Of a DNA stretch of 47,446 bases, positions 16,578-25,898 are shown piece after piece; the stretch's first letter is position 1, and the number at the start of each line of letters is the position of its first letter. Both the position numbers and the translations under genes were made by a program. The notes beneath the pieces are model-generated. The model was not told the origin of the DNA and made no database searches. It was given only the letters and a program-made list of their open reading frames with translations. The DNA comes from Phyllobacteriaceae bacterium (lineage in GTDB: Bacteria; Pseudomonadota; Alphaproteobacteria; Rhizobiales; Rhizobiaceae): contig JAJUHJ010000011.1 of NCBI GenBank assembly GCA_029279965.1, forward strand, positions 1 to 47,446, written 5' to 3'.

Positions 16578-18833
16578 ATGAGACAGGATGATGCAAAATC
16601 GGGAGTTACGCGCCGCTCCGTTCTTGCGGGCTCGGGGGCGCTCGTGCTTGCTTTTTCCGTTCGGCCGCTCTTCGCCCAGGAACCCACAGTATCGCCGCCT
16701 CCCAATGGAGCCGAGCCGCCGGGGCCTCCCGGAAGCCTTGAGGACGCGCCGTTTCTGGATTCCTGGATTCGCATCGATGCCGAGAGCCGGATCACCGTCT
16801 TCACCGGCAAGGTTGAATTTGGGCAGGGGATCAAGACCGCACTGCGCCAGGTGGCGGCAGAGGAACTGAAGGTCGGCCCAGAGGAGATCCAGCTCGTAAC
16901 AGCCGATACGGCGCGCACGCCTGACGAGGGTTTTACCGCCGGCAGCCAGACCATGCAGAACAGCGGCACGGCCATCCGTCATGCCTCTGCGCAGGTGAGG
17001 GAAATCCTCATTGCGGAGGCAGCGCGTCGCTTCGACGTGGAGCCTGGAGAACTGAGGGCGGAGGCCGGCCAGATCGTCATGCCGGGACGCGACCCGGTTC
17101 CCTATGGCGAGATCGTCACCGATCAGCTTCTTCACGTGCGGGCGGGGCCGGAGTCGCAGCTTACTATACCGTCCGAATATCAGGTCATCGGCCAACCTTT
17201 CCAGCGAGTGGACATTCCGGCAAAGGTTACCGGAGAGGTGGCCTATGTCCACGATCTGCGCCTTGATGGCATGGTCCATGCCCGCGTTGTGCGGCCGCCG
17301 AGCCAGAGCGCGGAACTGGTCGAGGTCGACACCGCTGCGGTTGAAGCCATGCCGGGCGTTGTTTCCGTGCTGCGCGACGGGGATTATCTGGCCGTGGTCG
17401 CGGAGCGTGAATTCCAGGCCATTGCTGCAATGCGCCGGCTCGCCGAAGTGGCGCAGTGGCGTGAAGAGCCCAATCTGCCGGACCAGACGCGCCTGCCGGA
17501 GGTTCTGGAATCGCTCGAACGCGATGTCGGCACGGTGGCGGAGGAAGGCTCGCCCGAATTCTCAGGCGATGTTTATGAAGCCACCTTTACCCGGCCCTAC
17601 CAGATGCACGCCTCGATGGGGCCATCCTGCGCGGTTGCACTGGCAAATGACGAGGGCGTGACGGTCTGGTCCCACACCCAGGGCAGCTATCCGGACCGTG
17701 AGGCCATCGCCGAAATGCTTGGCATGCCGCTCGAAGAGGTGCGCGTGATCCACATGGAAGGTGCGGGCTGCTATGGCCATAATGGGGCTGATGATGCCGC
17801 TGCCGACGCGGCTCTCATTGCGACCGCTATTCCGGGCCGCCCCGTAAGGGTGCAGTGGATGCGCGAGCAAGAGCACGCGTGGGAGCCCTACGGGCCTGCC
17901 ATGATGACCAAGATGCGCGCCACGCTGGACGAGAATGGCAGGATCAGCAATTGGGCGTATGACCTGTGGAGCAACGTGCATTCCACGCGGCCGGGTGGCG
18001 CTCCCTCCCTGCTCGCCGCGCGCCATCGCGCCGATTCTGTCACGCTGCCGCCACCGCGGCTCAACATCAGTCAGGCAGGCAACGGCGACCGCAACGCAAA
18101 CCCGCCCTATGTCATCCCCAACAAGCAGGTGTTCTGGCATTTCCTGCCTGATATGCCCCTGCGTGTCTCGGCCCTGCGAGCGCTGGGCGCCTACGCGAAT
18201 GTCTTTTCCATCGAAAGCTTCATGGATGAACTGGCAATGGCGGCCGGCACCGATCCGGTGGAGTTCCGATTGCAGCACCTGGAGGACCCGCGAGCCCGGG
18301 ATGTGGTTGAGTTGGCGGCCGAACGTTTCGGCTGGTCGTCGGAACAACTGCCGAGAGGGCGGGGCCGCGGGTTCGGCTTTGCCCGTTACAAGACCCTTGC
18401 CGCCTATTGCGCTGTTGCAATGGAGATGGACGTCAATCCGGAAACCGGAAGAAGCCGCGTCGTTCGCGCCGTCAGCGCGATCGACAGCGGGGAGGTCGTG
18501 AACCCCGACGGTATCCGCAACCAGACCGAAGGCGGTATCATCCAATCGTCAAGCTGGACACTCTATGAGGCGGTGACCTTCGATGACACCCGGATCACCA
18601 GCATCGACTGGAGCACCTACCCGATCATGCGATTCCGGGATGTGCCCGAAACGGTGGAGGTTCATATCATCGACCGCCCGGGCGAGCCGTATCTGGGAAC
18701 GGGCGAGGCCGCTCAAGGCCCAGCTGCAGCCGCCGTCGGGAACGCGATCAGCAACGCGATCGGAACGAGGATCTATGACATTCCCCTGACCCGGCAACGC
18801 GTGCGCCAAGCATTCGCGCAAGCGGGTGGATAG
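16578..18833 (+). CDS. Molybdopterin-binding dehydrogenase large subunit (isoquinoline 1-oxidoreductase beta / aldehyde dehydrogenase-like)
   Basis: Catalytic molybdenum subunit of 751 aa. The N-terminus carries a twin-arginine signal (TRRSVLAGSGALVLAF, cleavage near LFAQ), so the folded enzyme is probably exported with its [2Fe-2S] partner. Visible family segments are GKVEFGQGIKTALRQVAAEEL, TAGSQTMQNSG and GCYGHNGADDAAADAAL. The conserved catalytic Glu is in TGEAAQGPAAAAVGNAI (Glu710). The ATG at 16578 is preferred over the adjacent ATG at 16575 because AGGGAG is then 6 nt away. The substrate may be an aldehyde or an N-heterocycle; sequence alone does not decide. Confidence 0.9.
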   Translation: MRQDDAKSGVTRRSVLAGSGALVLAFSVRPLFAQEPTVSPPPNGAEPPGPPGSLEDAPFLDSWIRIDAESRITVFTGKVEFGQGIKTALRQVAAEELKVGPEEIQLVTADTARTPDEGFTAGSQTMQNSGTAIRHASAQVREILIAEAARRFDVEPGELRAEAGQIVMPGRDPVPYGEIVTDQLLHVRAGPESQLTIPSEYQVIGQPFQRVDIPAKVTGEVAYVHDLRLDGMVHARVVRPPSQSAELVEVDTAAVEAMPGVVSVLRDGDYLAVVAEREFQAIAAMRRLAEVAQWREEPNLPDQTRLPEVLESLERDVGTVAEEGSPEFSGDVYEATFTRPYQMHASMGPSCAVALANDEGVTVWSHTQGSYPDREAIAEMLGMPLEEVRVIHMEGAGCYGHNGADDAAADAALIATAIPGRPVRVQWMREQEHAWEPYGPAMMTKMRATLDENGRISNWAYDLWSNVHSTRPGGAPSLLAARHRADSVTLPPPRLNISQAGNGDRNANPPYVIPNKQVFWHFLPDMPLRVSALRALGAYANVFSIESFMDELAMAAGTDPVEFRLQHLEDPRARDVVELAAERFGWSSEQLPRGRGRGFGFARYKTLAAYCAVAMEMDVNPETGRSRVVRAVSAIDSGEVVNPDGIRNQTEGGIIQSSSWTLYEAVTFDDTRITSIDWSTYPIMRFRDVPETVEVHIIDRPGEPYLGTGEAAQGPAAAAVGNAISNAIGTRIYDIPLTRQRVRQAFAQAGG

Positions 18834-18888
18834 CGAGAACGGCTCGCAAGGCTCGTCTTCGCCGGTCCTGCAGTCACGGCAGGTGGTC

Positions 18889-19638
18889 TCATGCCCCTGC
18901 CGTGATGGGGCCTCCGCTGGCCTGAAAAAGCTCGAGAGAATAAGGCTCCGTCAGCCGTCCCGCCTTCAGCGCATCGACATCTGCAATCTCGACGATACGG
19001 CCGTGCCGCATCACCGCCAGCCGGTCGCATAGAAATGAGACCACCGGTAGATTGTGAGTAACCAGAAGATAGGTAAGGCCCTGCTCGCGGCGAAGTTTCT
19101 TCAGAAGATTGAGGATTTCCGCCTGAACGGAGACGTCAAGTGCTGAGGTGGGTTCATCGAGCAGGAGGATTTTCGGCTCCAGCATCAGCGCGCGGGCGAT
19201 CGCCACGCGCTGGCGCTGGCCGCCGGAGAGCTGATGCGGATAGCGAAAACGGAATCGCCGGTCGAGCCCAACGGCCGCAAGAGCCGCTTCCACCTTTGCT
19301 CTCTGCTCCTTGATGCCGTGAATGGCAAGCGGCTCCGCCAGCACGTCGTCTATGGTCCTGCGGGGATGCAAGGACGCATAAGGGTCCTGGAAAACCATCT
19401 GACAGATCTTGGCCAGACTTCTGTCCGGCCCGTGGCCGCGCGGCTTGCCCAGCACCCTGATCGTGCCGACCCAATCCGGTGCAAGGCCGGAAATAGCTTT
19501 CAGGATCGTCGATTTGCCAGAACCGCTTTCGCCGACGAGGGCGAAGCTTTCACCTTCGGCGATGGCGAAAGAAACATCACGCACCACCCTTGTCGGCCCA
19601 TAGGCTATGTCCACATTTTCCAGCTCGACGGCGTTCAT
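18889..19638 (-). CDS. Oligopeptide-type ABC transporter ATP-binding protein (DppF-like)
   Basis: Cytoplasmic ATPase (250 aa) that powers the transporter. Walker A GESGSGKST, signature LSGGQRQRVAIARAL, Walker B ILLLDEPTSALD and a switch His in LLVTHNL are all present. The ATG at 19638 follows GAGG with a 6-nt gap and sits 8 nt after the stop of the partner ATPase gene. It is the last gene of the four-gene minus-strand operon (permease, permease, ATPase, ATPase). The C-terminal peptide-transporter extension is short. Confidence 0.92.
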   Translation of the reverse strand: MNAVELENVDIAYGPTRVVRDVSFAIAEGESFALVGESGSGKSTILKAISGLAPDWVGTIRVLGKPRGHGPDRSLAKICQMVFQDPYASLHPRRTIDDVLAEPLAIHGIKEQRAKVEAALAAVGLDRRFRFRYPHQLSGGQRQRVAIARALMLEPKILLLDEPTSALDVSVQAEILNLLKKLRREQGLTYLLVTHNLPVVSFLCDRLAVMRHGRIVEIADVDALKAGRLTEPYSLELFQASGGPITAGA

Positions 19639-19646
19639 ATGCGTCC

Positions 19647-20480
19647 TCACGCTGCCGCCCATGCACTTCGGTCGAGCACCGGCAATTCCTCGCGATCTTC
19701 ATCCATGCGCGGAATGGCTGCAAGAAGCCCCCGCGTATAGGGATGCTGCGCACGGTGGAGCGCATCGGCCGCGCACTGCTCGACGATCTCGCCGCCATTC
19801 ATGACCAGGATCCGGTCGCAGTAGCGTGCCACGAGATTGAGATCGTGGCTGATAAGAATGAGGCCCATGCCCTTGCCCGCCACCAATTCCTCGATGATGT
19901 CGAGGACCTGTGCCTGCACGGAAACGTCGAGCGCCGAGGTGGGCTCGTCCGCAATCAGGAGATCCGGCTCCGGGATCAACATCATGGCGATCATGACGCG
20001 CTGGCCCATGCCGCCGGAGACCTCATGGGGGTAGAGCCCGGCGACCCGCGCCGGCTCATGAATGCGCACGGCGTGCAGCATTTCGAGCACCCGGTTCCGC
20101 AGGTCACGCCGCGTTACGGAGTTGTGGGTCGTCAACGCTTCGGCAATCTGCTCGCCAATGGTCATCACGGGATTGAGCGAGAATTTCGGATCCTGCATGA
20201 TCATGGAAATGCGCGCACCGCGGATTTCCCGCATCTGCCGCTCGCTGCGCCGGATCAAATCGATGCCGTCGAAGATCATCTCGTCCGCGCTGATCCGACC
20301 GGGTGGACGGATCAGCTTGAGGATCGAGCGGCCCGTCATGGATTTACCCGAACCGCTCTCGCCGACGATGCCCAGCCGCTCACGTCCGAGCGAAAAGGAA
20401 ATTCCGCGCACGACGTCCACCGGTCCGCGCGGCGTAGGGAAGGTGACGGTGAGATTCCTTATGGAAAGAAGATCTGTCAC
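19647..20480 (-). CDS. Oligopeptide-type ABC transporter ATP-binding protein (DppD-like)
   Basis: First ATPase of the transporter (277 aa). It has Walker A GESGSGKSM, signature VSGGMGQRVMIAMML, Walker B LLIADEPTSALD and the switch His in LILISHDLNLVARY. The C-terminal HPYTRGLLAAIPRM motif is typical of DppD/OppD ATPases. The start is GTG at 20480, overlapping the upstream permease stop by 4 nt (GTGA). Longer in-frame sequence upstream is a shadow of the permease gene. Confidence 0.92.
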   Translation of the reverse strand: MTDLLSIRNLTVTFPTPRGPVDVVRGISFSLGRERLGIVGESGSGKSMTGRSILKLIRPPGRISADEMIFDGIDLIRRSERQMREIRGARISMIMQDPKFSLNPVMTIGEQIAEALTTHNSVTRRDLRNRVLEMLHAVRIHEPARVAGLYPHEVSGGMGQRVMIAMMLIPEPDLLIADEPTSALDVSVQAQVLDIIEELVAGKGMGLILISHDLNLVARYCDRILVMNGGEIVEQCAADALHRAQHPYTRGLLAAIPRMDEDREELPVLDRSAWAAA

Positions 20481-21382
20481 CGGCTTTCCCTCTGTTTGGG
20501 GTCCAGCACGTCGCGCAGGCCATCGCCAAGGAAGCAGAAGCCGAGGCTGACGGCGATGATGGCAAAGCCCGGCATTGTGGCAACCCACCATTGATCGAGG
20601 ATGAAATTGCGCCCGCGCGAGATCATGGCGCCCCATTCGGGCAATGGAGGCTGCGCTCCAAGACCGAGGAAGCCGAGGCCCGCGGCCGTCAGGATGATTC
20701 CGGCCATGTCGAGCGTGACGCGGATTATGGTCGAGGAGGCGCAAAGCGGCAGGACGTGCCGCAATATGATGCGCGTCGCGGAGGCTCCCTGAAGCCGTAT
20801 GGCCGCTATGAACTCCGCGTCACGGAAGGTGAGCGTTTCAGCGCGCGCAATACGCGCATAAACGGGCCACGCCGTTATGGCGATCGCGATGATGGCGTTT
20901 TCGATGCCGGGGCCGAGAGCCGCCACGAAGGCAAGCGCCAGAATCAGTTTCGGCATGGAAAGGAAAATGTCGGTGATGCCCATCAGGATGCGGTCGGTCC
21001 AGCCACCTGCATAACCGGAGATGGCGCCGACCAGTAGGCCGATGGGTGCGGAGATCACCGCGACCATGGCGACGATCAAAAGCGTTATGCGTGAGCCATA
21101 AACGACACGGGAGAAGATATCGCGGCCCAGCTCGTCCGTTCCCATCCAGTGTTCTGCCGATGGCGGCATCAGCCGGTTTGAAAGGTCCTGTCCGACAGCG
21201 GAGAACGGCGCAATCAGGGGTGCGAAAAGCGCGGTCACCACGAGCGCGATGATGATGAGTGCGCCAATGGCCGCCAGCGGATTGCGGGCGAGCGCGGAAA
21301 GGATGCGCCAGGCGCGCCCAAGACGCGCCTGCGTGCGCGAGGACGGAGACTCTTCCAGAAGCCACTCGTGCAACGCGCTCAT
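20477..21382 (-). CDS. Oligopeptide-type ABC transporter permease (DppC-like)
   Basis: Inner-membrane permease of 301 aa. An N-terminal cytoplasmic stretch is followed by a first transmembrane segment (ALIIIALVVTALFAPLI), the extracytoplasmic MGTDELGRDIFSRVVYG motif typical of DppC proteins, and the permease EAA-type loop AAIRLQGASATRIILRHVLP. It overlaps both neighbouring genes by 4 nt, showing a tightly coupled operon. Confidence 0.93.
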   Translation of the reverse strand: MSALHEWLLEESPSSRTQARLGRAWRILSALARNPLAAIGALIIIALVVTALFAPLIAPFSAVGQDLSNRLMPPSAEHWMGTDELGRDIFSRVVYGSRITLLIVAMVAVISAPIGLLVGAISGYAGGWTDRILMGITDIFLSMPKLILALAFVAALGPGIENAIIAIAITAWPVYARIARAETLTFRDAEFIAAIRLQGASATRIILRHVLPLCASSTIIRVTLDMAGIILTAAGLGFLGLGAQPPLPEWGAMISRGRNFILDQWWVATMPGFAIIAVSLGFCFLGDGLRDVLDPKQRESR

Positions 21383-22461
21383 TGACGCGCCCTCGGGTCG
21401 AGTATGCGGTACAGCACGTCGGAAATCTTGTTGATGAGAATGAAGACAGAACCGATGACCAACGTTGCGCCGAGCACCGCGTTCATATCGGCGTTGAGCA
21501 GGGCCGTGGTCAGGTAATTACCGATGCCCGGCCACGAGAAGACGACCTCTATCATCACTGACCCTTCCAGCAGGCTCGCATAGGACAGCCCGATCACCGT
21601 AATGAGCTGGATACGAATGGGAAAGAATGCGTGACGCCATACGACCCGCCGCTCCGGCACACCCTTCACCCGCGCGGTCGTTACATATTCCTGGGCCAGT
21701 TGGTCGAGCATGAAGGAGCGCGTCATTCGCGCGATATAGGCGAGGCTGAAGAAGCCGAGAATCGAGGCCGGCAGCACGAGATGGCTAAGGGCGTTGCGGA
21801 AGATATCCATCTCGCCCGCGATCAGGCTGTCGATCAGGTAAAGACCGGTGATCGTGTCCACCATCCCCTCGTAGAAGAAGTCCACGCGGCCTGGCCCCGC
21901 CACCCAGCCGAGCCCTGCATAGAAGACCGCCAGGCCGACGAGCCCAAGCCAGAATGCCGGCACGGAATAGCCGAGCAGGCCCAGAACGCGGATGAGCTGG
22001 TCAGCCCAGCTTCCTTGGCGGGTGGCGGCGATCACACCCATCGGCACGCCGAGGAGCACACCGATAAGGATGCCGATCGTGGCCATCTCCAGCGTGGCGG
22101 GAAAGACGCGGGCGAGATCGCTGGTGACTGCCCTGCCGGTCGAGATCGATTGTCCCAGGTCACCGCTCAGCACATTTCCGACATAGGAGAAGAACTGAAC
22201 CACAAGCGGACGGTCGAGGCCCATCCGCTCTCGCGCGGCATCATAGACCTCCTGCGTTGCCCGATCGCCAACCACGGACAGAACGGGATCGATCGGCACC
22301 ACCCGACCGATGAAAAAGGTGATCGCGAGGAGTCCGAGAAAGGTGAGGATGGTCACCAGCATGAAACGCGCCAGACCAACCGCGCCATGCGCCGCGCGGC
22401 CCGCCATTATGCCGGCACTCAGGCGTGCACTGCTTTCTGCTGACGTTGGTTCGAACGACAC
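21379..22461 (-). CDS. Oligopeptide-type ABC transporter permease (DppB-like)
   Basis: First gene of the minus-strand transporter operon (360 aa). The N-terminal tail of about 30 residues precedes the first membrane segment (FMLVTILTFLGLLAITFFIG); the DppB-type segment GLDRPLVVQFFSYVGNVLSGDLG and the EAA loop TTARVKGVPERRVVWRHAFFP are seen, as is SVMIEVVFSWPGIGNYL. It is divergent from the XRE-cupin regulator, with 122 nt between. Together with the binding protein on the other strand it forms a complete importer, probably of a peptide or similar small solute. Confidence 0.93.
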   Translation of the reverse strand: MSFEPTSAESSARLSAGIMAGRAAHGAVGLARFMLVTILTFLGLLAITFFIGRVVPIDPVLSVVGDRATQEVYDAARERMGLDRPLVVQFFSYVGNVLSGDLGQSISTGRAVTSDLARVFPATLEMATIGILIGVLLGVPMGVIAATRQGSWADQLIRVLGLLGYSVPAFWLGLVGLAVFYAGLGWVAGPGRVDFFYEGMVDTITGLYLIDSLIAGEMDIFRNALSHLVLPASILGFFSLAYIARMTRSFMLDQLAQEYVTTARVKGVPERRVVWRHAFFPIRIQLITVIGLSYASLLEGSVMIEVVFSWPGIGNYLTTALLNADMNAVLGATLVIGSVFILINKISDVLYRILDPRARQ

Positions 22462-22554
22462 GGCTGCCCCGAAATTACCAGACTGCCGGGCGGGAAATCA
22501 TAATCCCATCCGGTGCAAAAAGTGCTTGGAGCATATAGATCTTTCTGATTACAT

Positions 22555-22568
22555 CAAAAAAATTTTTG
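22555..22568. promoter_or_regulatory. AT-rich dyad upstream of the XRE-cupin regulator
   Basis: CAAAAA and TTTTTG are separated by AA, immediately before the regulator start and inside the divergent promoter region of the transporter operons. It could be an operator for the XRE protein; nothing beyond position and symmetry supports this. Confidence 0.3.
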
Positions 22569-22583
22569 TACGGGGAAAACAAT

Positions 22584-23273
22584 TTGAGCGATCGTTCGGC
22601 ATCGAGCGGAACCGACGTTCAGGCGCGGCTCGGCGTGCTGATCCGCGCCCGCCGCCGCGCATTGGGGCTGACGCTGCAGGCGCTGGGCACGTCGGCAGGT
22701 GTATCGGTCGGCTATCTCAGTCAGGTGGAGCGCGATAACGCCACGCCGACGCTCGGCACGCTGGCGCAGATCGCGCGGTCGCTTGGCGTGCCGCTCGACT
22801 ACTTCATCTCGACGCCTCGCGCCGAGGATGCACTTACGCGTGCGGCCGAGCGCCCGCGGTTTTCCATAGACGGTTCGTCGCTGATCTATGAACGCCTCGG
22901 CACGGAATTCCCCGGCAACGTGCTTTCCTCGTTCATCCTCACGGTCCCCCCAGGCTATTCTTCAGAAACGGTCAGCCACGAGGGCGAGGAGATGATTTAC
23001 ATGCTGGAGGGGACCATCACGCAATATCTCGACGGCGAGCCGGTGGTGCTGGGAGCCGGTGACAGCCTGCACTATCGCGGCAACGTCCCGCATGGTTGGG
23101 CCAATCCGAACGAAGAGCCTGCGCGCCTTTTGTGGACCGGAACACTGGCGCTTTTCAATGCTGCGAACCGCTCGGCATTGGGTGCCGTTCCCGACATGAT
23201 TGCCGAAGCCGGGCCGGCGAAAAAAAGTACCGCGCAACGAAAATCTTCCAGAGAAAGGGAGCACGAGTCATGA
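22584..23273 (+). CDS. XRE family regulator with C-terminal cupin domain
   Basis: A 229-aa regulator. The N-terminal XRE helix-turn-helix is seen at about residues 10-65 (IRARRRALGLTLQALG, VSVGYLSQVERDNATPTLGT), followed by a cupin domain at about 140-200 with HEGEEMIYMLEG and GDSLHYRGNVPHGWAN. The TTG at 22584 is chosen because GGGGA lies 7 nt upstream; another in-frame TTG at 22566 has no such site. Its stop overlaps the start of the binding-protein gene (ATGA), and the permease operon is divergent, so it most likely senses the transported solute or a product and controls both operons. Confidence 0.9.
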   Translation: MSDRSASSGTDVQARLGVLIRARRRALGLTLQALGTSAGVSVGYLSQVERDNATPTLGTLAQIARSLGVPLDYFISTPRAEDALTRAAERPRFSIDGSSLIYERLGTEFPGNVLSSFILTVPPGYSSETVSHEGEEMIYMLEGTITQYLDGEPVVLGAGDSLHYRGNVPHGWANPNEEPARLLWTGTLALFNAANRSALGAVPDMIAEAGPAKKSTAQRKSSREREHES

Positions 23274-24856
23274 AATTCCTGAAAACGGCTTTCGCGGCAG
23301 CGGCCCTGGTGCTGCCCATGGCACCGGCTGCCTTGGCCGACACGCCGCCTGACCTTCTGGTCGTGGCGCAGAATATCGACGACATTGTCGCGATCGACCC
23401 GGCCCAGGCTTACGAATTCACCTCGGGCGAACTGGTGACCAACATCTATGATCGTCTCATCCAGTATGATGCGGAGGACCCGACGGTCCTTGCCCCGGGG
23501 CTTGCCGATGATTGGGAGACCGATCCGCAGGGCAAGACGATCACCTTCACCATGCGCGACGACGCCACCTTCCATTCGGGCAATCCGGTCCGCGCCGAGG
23601 ATGTCGTCTTCTCCTTTGCCCGCGTCATCAAGCTTAATCTGACGCCAGCCTTCATTCTCGCTCAACTCGGGTGGACGCCGGAGAATGTGGACGAGATGGT
23701 CACGGCCGAAGGCAACACGGTAACGGTCCGTTATGAAGGGGACTTCTCGCCTGCATTCGTGCTGAATGTTCTGGCATCGCGCCCGGCTTCGGTCGTTGAC
23801 GAGCAGACCGTGATGGCCAATGAGGTCGACGGTGACATGGGCAATGGCTGGCTAAACGCCAACTCGGCCGGCTCCGGCCCGTTCGAGCTGCATACCTACC
23901 GTCCGGGCCAGATGGTGAGGATGACCGCCAACCCGGACTACTTCAAGGGTGCGCCGGGGGTTGAGGGCGTCCTTATCCGCCATGTGGCAGAGGCGGCCAC
24001 ACAGCAGCTCCTGCTGACATCGGGTGACGTCGACATGGCGCGCAACATGACGCCGGACCAGATATCCGGCCTGTCGGAAGATGGCATCAAGGTGGAGACC
24101 TTCCCGCAGGCGGCGGTGCACTTCCTCTCCTTCAATCAGAAGGTGGAAGCGTTGCAGCAGGAGGCGGTGTGGGAAGCTGCACGCTACCTCGTCAATTACG
24201 AGGGGATGGTAGACAGTTTCCTGAAAGGCCAGATGGAGATCCACCAGGCCTTCTGGCCGGAAGGTTTTCCCGGCTCCTATGATGAGGCGCCGTTCACCTA
24301 CGATCCGGAAAAGGCACAGCAGATCCTGGCGGATGCAGGCGTGGAGACGCCGATCAACGTCACGCTGGATGTCATCAACTCCACGCCCTTCACGGATATG
24401 GCTCAGTCGCTGCAGGCGAGCTTTGCCGAAGCCGGGATCAATTTCGAGATCATTCCGGGTACGGGCTCACAGGTGATTACGAAGTACCGCGAGCGCAGCC
24501 ATGAGGCGATGCTGCTCTATTGGGGCCCGGACTTCATGGATCCGCACTCCAACGCAAAGGCCTTCGCTTACAACAGCGACAATTCCGACGATAACTACCA
24601 GGCCACAACCACATGGCGGAACGCCTGGGCCGTGCCGGACGCGATGAACGAATTGACGATGGCTGCCCTTGCCGAATCGGACCCAGAAAAACGCAGCGAG
24701 ATGTATATCGAACTGCAGAAGCAGGTGCAGGACCGGTCGCCCATCGTCATCATGTTCCAGGCAACCTACCAGGTGGCGATGGACGAGGGCGTGAACGGCT
24801 ACGTCAATGGCGCGACGTCGGATTTCGTATATTACCGCCTGGTGACGAAGGACTGA
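23270..24856 (+). CDS. ABC transporter substrate-binding protein, family 5 (DppA/OppA-like)
   Basis: Periplasmic solute-binding protein of 528 aa with a signal peptide (residues 1-23, ending APAALA-DT). Family 5 features include TFTMRDDATFHSGNPVRAED in the N-terminal lobe and NSAGSGPFELHTYRPGQMV in the middle. The ATG at 23270 overlaps the regulator stop by 4 nt. It is the missing binding component for the divergent permease/ATPase operon. The ligand may be a peptide or another small compound such as an opine; sequence does not decide. Confidence 0.93.
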   Translation: MKFLKTAFAAAALVLPMAPAALADTPPDLLVVAQNIDDIVAIDPAQAYEFTSGELVTNIYDRLIQYDAEDPTVLAPGLADDWETDPQGKTITFTMRDDATFHSGNPVRAEDVVFSFARVIKLNLTPAFILAQLGWTPENVDEMVTAEGNTVTVRYEGDFSPAFVLNVLASRPASVVDEQTVMANEVDGDMGNGWLNANSAGSGPFELHTYRPGQMVRMTANPDYFKGAPGVEGVLIRHVAEAATQQLLLTSGDVDMARNMTPDQISGLSEDGIKVETFPQAAVHFLSFNQKVEALQQEAVWEAARYLVNYEGMVDSFLKGQMEIHQAFWPEGFPGSYDEAPFTYDPEKAQQILADAGVETPINVTLDVINSTPFTDMAQSLQASFAEAGINFEIIPGTGSQVITKYRERSHEAMLLYWGPDFMDPHSNAKAFAYNSDNSDDNYQATTTWRNAWAVPDAMNELTMAALAESDPEKRSEMYIELQKQVQDRSPIVIMFQATYQVAMDEGVNGYVNGATSDFVYYRLVTKD

Positions 24857-24873
24857 ACCTCACCGCGATGTCC

Positions 24874-24894
24874 GAGCCGCCGGTCAGGCGGCTC
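24874..24894 (+). terminator. Hairpin after the binding-protein gene
   Basis: GAGCCGCC (24874-24881) pairs with GGCGGCTC (24887-24894) around a 5-nt loop, 17 nt after the stop. A clear T-run is missing, so it may be a weak terminator or an mRNA 3' stabiliser. Confidence 0.5.
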
Positions 24895-24949
24895 TCATCC
24901 GGTGATGGTTCGGGGGGGGCGTAAAGTCCGTTCCCCCGACGCGCTGATC

Positions 24950-25753
24950 TTACACGTAAGGCAACGTTCCCAGAGAGGAATAGTGCTCGTTGAGGTCCTC
25001 CAGCGTTCTTAAATCGTCCTCGTCCAGCGCGAAGCCGAAAACGTCAATATTCTCTTCCAGGTGTTCTTTGCGGTTTGCCTTTGGAAGGGGCACGGTGCCG
25101 CGTTGCAGGTTCCAGCGGATCAGGACCTGAGCTGGCGATTTGCCGTGCTTCTCGCCGATGTCACGCAGCCGGTGGTCATCGAGCCGGCTCGCGCGGGTCA
25201 GCGGGCTATAGGCCTGAAGCACGATGCCGTTTGCATCCGAATGATGCTTCAGCGCCATATCATGGCCGAACGGGCTCCACTCGATCTGATTGACCACCGG
25301 CACCTCGCCGGTCGCCTCGATCAGGGCGTCGATGAGATCGCTCGAATAATTGCTGACGCCGATGTCGCGCGTCAGTCCGTCATCGCGAGCGCGAATGAGG
25401 CCGCGCCACAACTCGTCGCCGGGACCTGATGAGGGCGGGCGGTGAATGAGCATGAGGTCGGCGTGATCGAGACCCAGTTCCTCCAAATTCTTCTTCGTCG
25501 CTTCGTATGCGTCGTCGGTTTCCTCGACCTTGGTGACGAGATAGAAGTCGGAACGCCTGGCCCCGTGTCTGCGGATGCCCTCGCCAATGCCTGGCTGCGT
25601 TCCATAATCGCCCGAAGTGTCGATCATGGGATAGCGGAGCTCCAGGGCACGGGCCACCGTTTCCGCCGTATTCGTTGTGAGCTGCCACGTGCCGAGCCCC
25701 ATGACGGGCATTTCGTTGCCGGTGTGCAGCTGGACGCGCGACGTCAGATCCAT
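24950..25753 (-). CDS. Aldo/keto reductase
   Basis: NAD(P)H-dependent oxidoreductase of 267 aa. The N-terminus NEMPVMGLGTWQL, the segment IDTSGDYGTQPGIGEGIRR holding the catalytic Asp and Tyr, LVTKV with the catalytic Lys and LMLIHRPP with the catalytic His are seen. C-terminal QVLIRWNLQRGTVPLPKANR matches the cofactor-binding signature. The ATG at 25753 is set by a strong GGAGG site; longer frames upstream are shadow sequence. It lies 145 nt downstream of the SAF-domain oxidoreductase gene on the same strand and may share its transcript. The substrate is unknown. Confidence 0.9.
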   Translation of the reverse strand: MDLTSRVQLHTGNEMPVMGLGTWQLTTNTAETVARALELRYPMIDTSGDYGTQPGIGEGIRRHGARRSDFYLVTKVEETDDAYEATKKNLEELGLDHADLMLIHRPPSSGPGDELWRGLIRARDDGLTRDIGVSNYSSDLIDALIEATGEVPVVNQIEWSPFGHDMALKHHSDANGIVLQAYSPLTRASRLDDHRLRDIGEKHGKSPAQVLIRWNLQRGTVPLPKANRKEHLEENIDVFGFALDEDDLRTLEDLNEHYSSLGTLPYV

Positions 25754-25898
25754 TGCCGTAACCTCCTGTCTCCACATATCCAACCAACGTGCGGACAGGG
25801 TGTTCCGGCATTTCCCTTGGTTACTGCATCGCCTCTTCATATACCGGGAAGCGCAGGGGAAGGACGGCTTCCATGCCACCATATGCAGGCATGGCGCC

